Program-made: the position numbers and the translations under genes
Source of the DNA: Synergistaceae bacterium
Lineage (GTDB): Bacteria > Synergistota > Synergistia > Synergistales > Synergistaceae
Direction: 5' to 3'
Assembly: GCA_031290815.1 (NCBI GenBank)
Contig: JAISLO010000242.1
Coordinates: forward strand, 1-7,385
DNA: 7,385 nt
Notes under the pieces: generated by a model
Seen by the model: the letters and a program-made list of their open reading frames with translations, nothing else
Database searches by the model: none
What the model was told of the DNA's origin: nothing
Shown: positions 6,332 to 7,385 of the stretch, in pieces
How positions within the stretch are numbered: the stretch's first letter is position 1
Layout: every line of letters begins with the position of its first letter

Positions 6332-6949
6332 TCAGATGCCTCCCTTGAGCTCCTTGCTCCAGTACTCCAGAGCGACGTTCACTCCGTCCGCGACAGCGTT
6401 GGACGTTATCGTGGCCCCTGATATAGCCTGAATATCCCCGGGCGCTGCCGACGCGGATTTCACGACTGAGAGTCTGTCGGCATTCACGTTGTCGAACTGG
6501 CCGGAGAACTGCGGGAGAGGCGCCTTTGCGCCGAGCCCCGGCGTCTCCGTATGGCCTAGGATGCGTATCGCCCGCACTCCACCGGTGCTTGGGATGCCCA
6601 CGACCATCTCTATCGGGCCGCCGTAACCCTTGGACTTGACGGTTATGCAGTAACCGGCCGGCTCGCCGCCCTTCTTTGCCTCGTTTATTTCTGTTATGAC
6701 CGGATCGGCGTTCTCCGCGATATCGATCGGGGTAAAGGAGTCGGCATCCGGGAGGACTCCTTCCAGAGCTTCGTTCTTGAGCCTCTCCTGGGTCTGCTGT
6801 ATGGGAACGAGCGTTATCTCGTGGACAACTCCGAGTATGAGCCCGGTTATCGCCGTCACAGTGAACAGTATGATACCGAGCTTCGCGATTTTTTTGAAAT
6901 TCTCCCCGCCGGAGATCTCTCCGGCCGTTTGCGAGCTATTTTCCGCCAT
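6332..6949 (-). CDS. rnfG: Rnf complex FMN-binding subunit RnfG
   Basis: A 205-residue subunit with one membrane helix at about 22-42 and a large domain outside the membrane that carries covalently bound FMN. ISGATITSNAV contains the flavinylation motif Ser-Gly-Ala-Thr-x-Thr, so Thr182 is the expected phosphoester attachment site. HTETPGLGAKA near 133-143 is the other conserved FMN-domain stretch. FMN would be attached by an ApbE flavin transferase, which is not in the window. GGAGG stands 9 bases before the ATG, inside the end of rnfD, and the two genes overlap by 14 bases, which suggests coupled translation. The length is usual for RnfG. Confidence 0.96.
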   Translation of the reverse strand: MAENSSQTAGEISGGENFKKIAKLGIILFTVTAITGLILGVVHEITLVPIQQTQERLKNEALEGVLPDADSFTPIDIAENADPVITEINEAKKGGEPAGYCITVKSKGYGGPIEMVVGIPSTGGVRAIRILGHTETPGLGAKAPLPQFSGQFDNVNADRLSVVKSASAAPGDIQAISGATITSNAVADGVNVALEYWSKELKGGI

Positions 6950-7385
6950 GGCTTTTCACCTCCCCGAGGATGCGAGGCATCGTGAGCCTGTCTATGATGG
7001 GCGTCGTCAGGTTCATTATCAGTATGGAATACGACACTCCCTCCGGGTATCCACCAAATGACCGGATCAGGGATGTGATGATCCCGCAGCCGAGGGCGAA
7101 GAAAACCTGTCCCTTCGGAGTCATGGGGGAGGTAGTGTAGTCCGTGGCCATGAAGAACGCGCCGAGCATCAGCCCGCCTGTGAGTATCTCCAGCAGCGGG
7201 CCGCCGGGACGCCCGATGAGCGCCTGGAGGACGGCCACCGTCGCTATGTAAATGACGGGGATTCTCCAGGAGATGATGCCCTTGAACAGCAACAGTCCCC
7301 CTCCGACTATGATCGCCAGAGCCGAGGTCTCTCCGATGCAGCCGCCTATGTTGCCGAGGAACGCGTCGACAACGGACGGAAGCGT
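6936..7385 (-). CDS. rnfD: Rnf complex membrane subunit RnfD, C-terminal part
   Basis: The last 149 residues of RnfD are present; the gene runs off the right edge, so roughly half of the usual 300-350 residues is missing. The visible part starts just before GNIGGCIGETSALAI, a conserved RnfD stretch. Further on are FMATDYTTSPMTPKG and LIRSFGGYPEGVSYSILIMN, also typical of RnfD and NqrB. About five membrane helices are visible. RnfD carries a covalent FMN, but its Ser-Gly-Ala-Thr motif should lie upstream of the window. A TTG at 7290-7292 is internal and not the true start. The stop lies 14 bases inside rnfG. Confidence 0.95.
   Translation of the reverse strand, partial: TLPSVVDAFLGNIGGCIGETSALAIIVGGGLLLFKGIISWRIPVIYIATVAVLQALIGRPGGPLLEILTGGLMLGAFFMATDYTTSPMTPKGQVFFALGCGIITSLIRSFGGYPEGVSYSILIMNLTTPIIDRLTMPRILGEVKSHGGK

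Overview
The window is one co-oriented run of genes on the minus strand, so it is transcribed from right to left. The right half (about 4160-7385) is most of an Rnf complex, a membrane ferredoxin:NAD+ oxidoreductase that couples electron transfer to Na+ or H+ translocation. In transcription order it holds the 3' end of rnfD, then rnfG, rnfE, rnfA and rnfB. rnfC and the start of rnfD would lie beyond the right edge. The order (C)-D-G-E-A-B, with rnfB last and several ferredoxin clusters in RnfB, is the arrangement known from anaerobes such as Clostridia and Synergistota, not the rsxABCDGE order of Gammaproteobacteria. The moderately GC-rich coding sequence fits a fermentative, possibly amino-acid-fermenting anaerobe. 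Synergistota is my guess, with low confidence, because no phylogenetic marker is present.

The left half holds a second well-known module in the same direction: a MoxR-family AAA+ ATPase (3104-4039), a DUF58 protein (2199-3107) and a multi-pass membrane transglutaminase-like protein (224-2221). The three reading frames overlap at their junctions, which suggests translational coupling. DUF58 proteins often act with MoxR ATPases, and the transglutaminase partner faces the outside of the membrane. The module's substrate cannot be read from the sequence.

A 120-base gap separates rnfB from moxR and no terminator is visible in it, so moxR-DUF58-transglutaminase may be read through from the rnf operon. 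This gap has a near-perfect Shine-Dalgarno sequence placed not for moxR but for a 38-codon open frame whose stop overlaps the moxR start. That is the least explained coding signal here.

Downstream of the transglutaminase gene, bases 1-223 hold no convincing complete gene. There is a possible start of another minus-strand gene (108 to the left edge) and several inverted repeats, the largest an imperfect hairpin whose loop contains that possible start codon. No tRNA, rRNA, CRISPR array, insertion sequence or intrinsic terminator was seen. Nothing in the window is clearly a new system. The points worth a second look are the small frame, the cysteine-bearing tail of RnfE, the Rnf/MoxR linkage and the left-edge structure.
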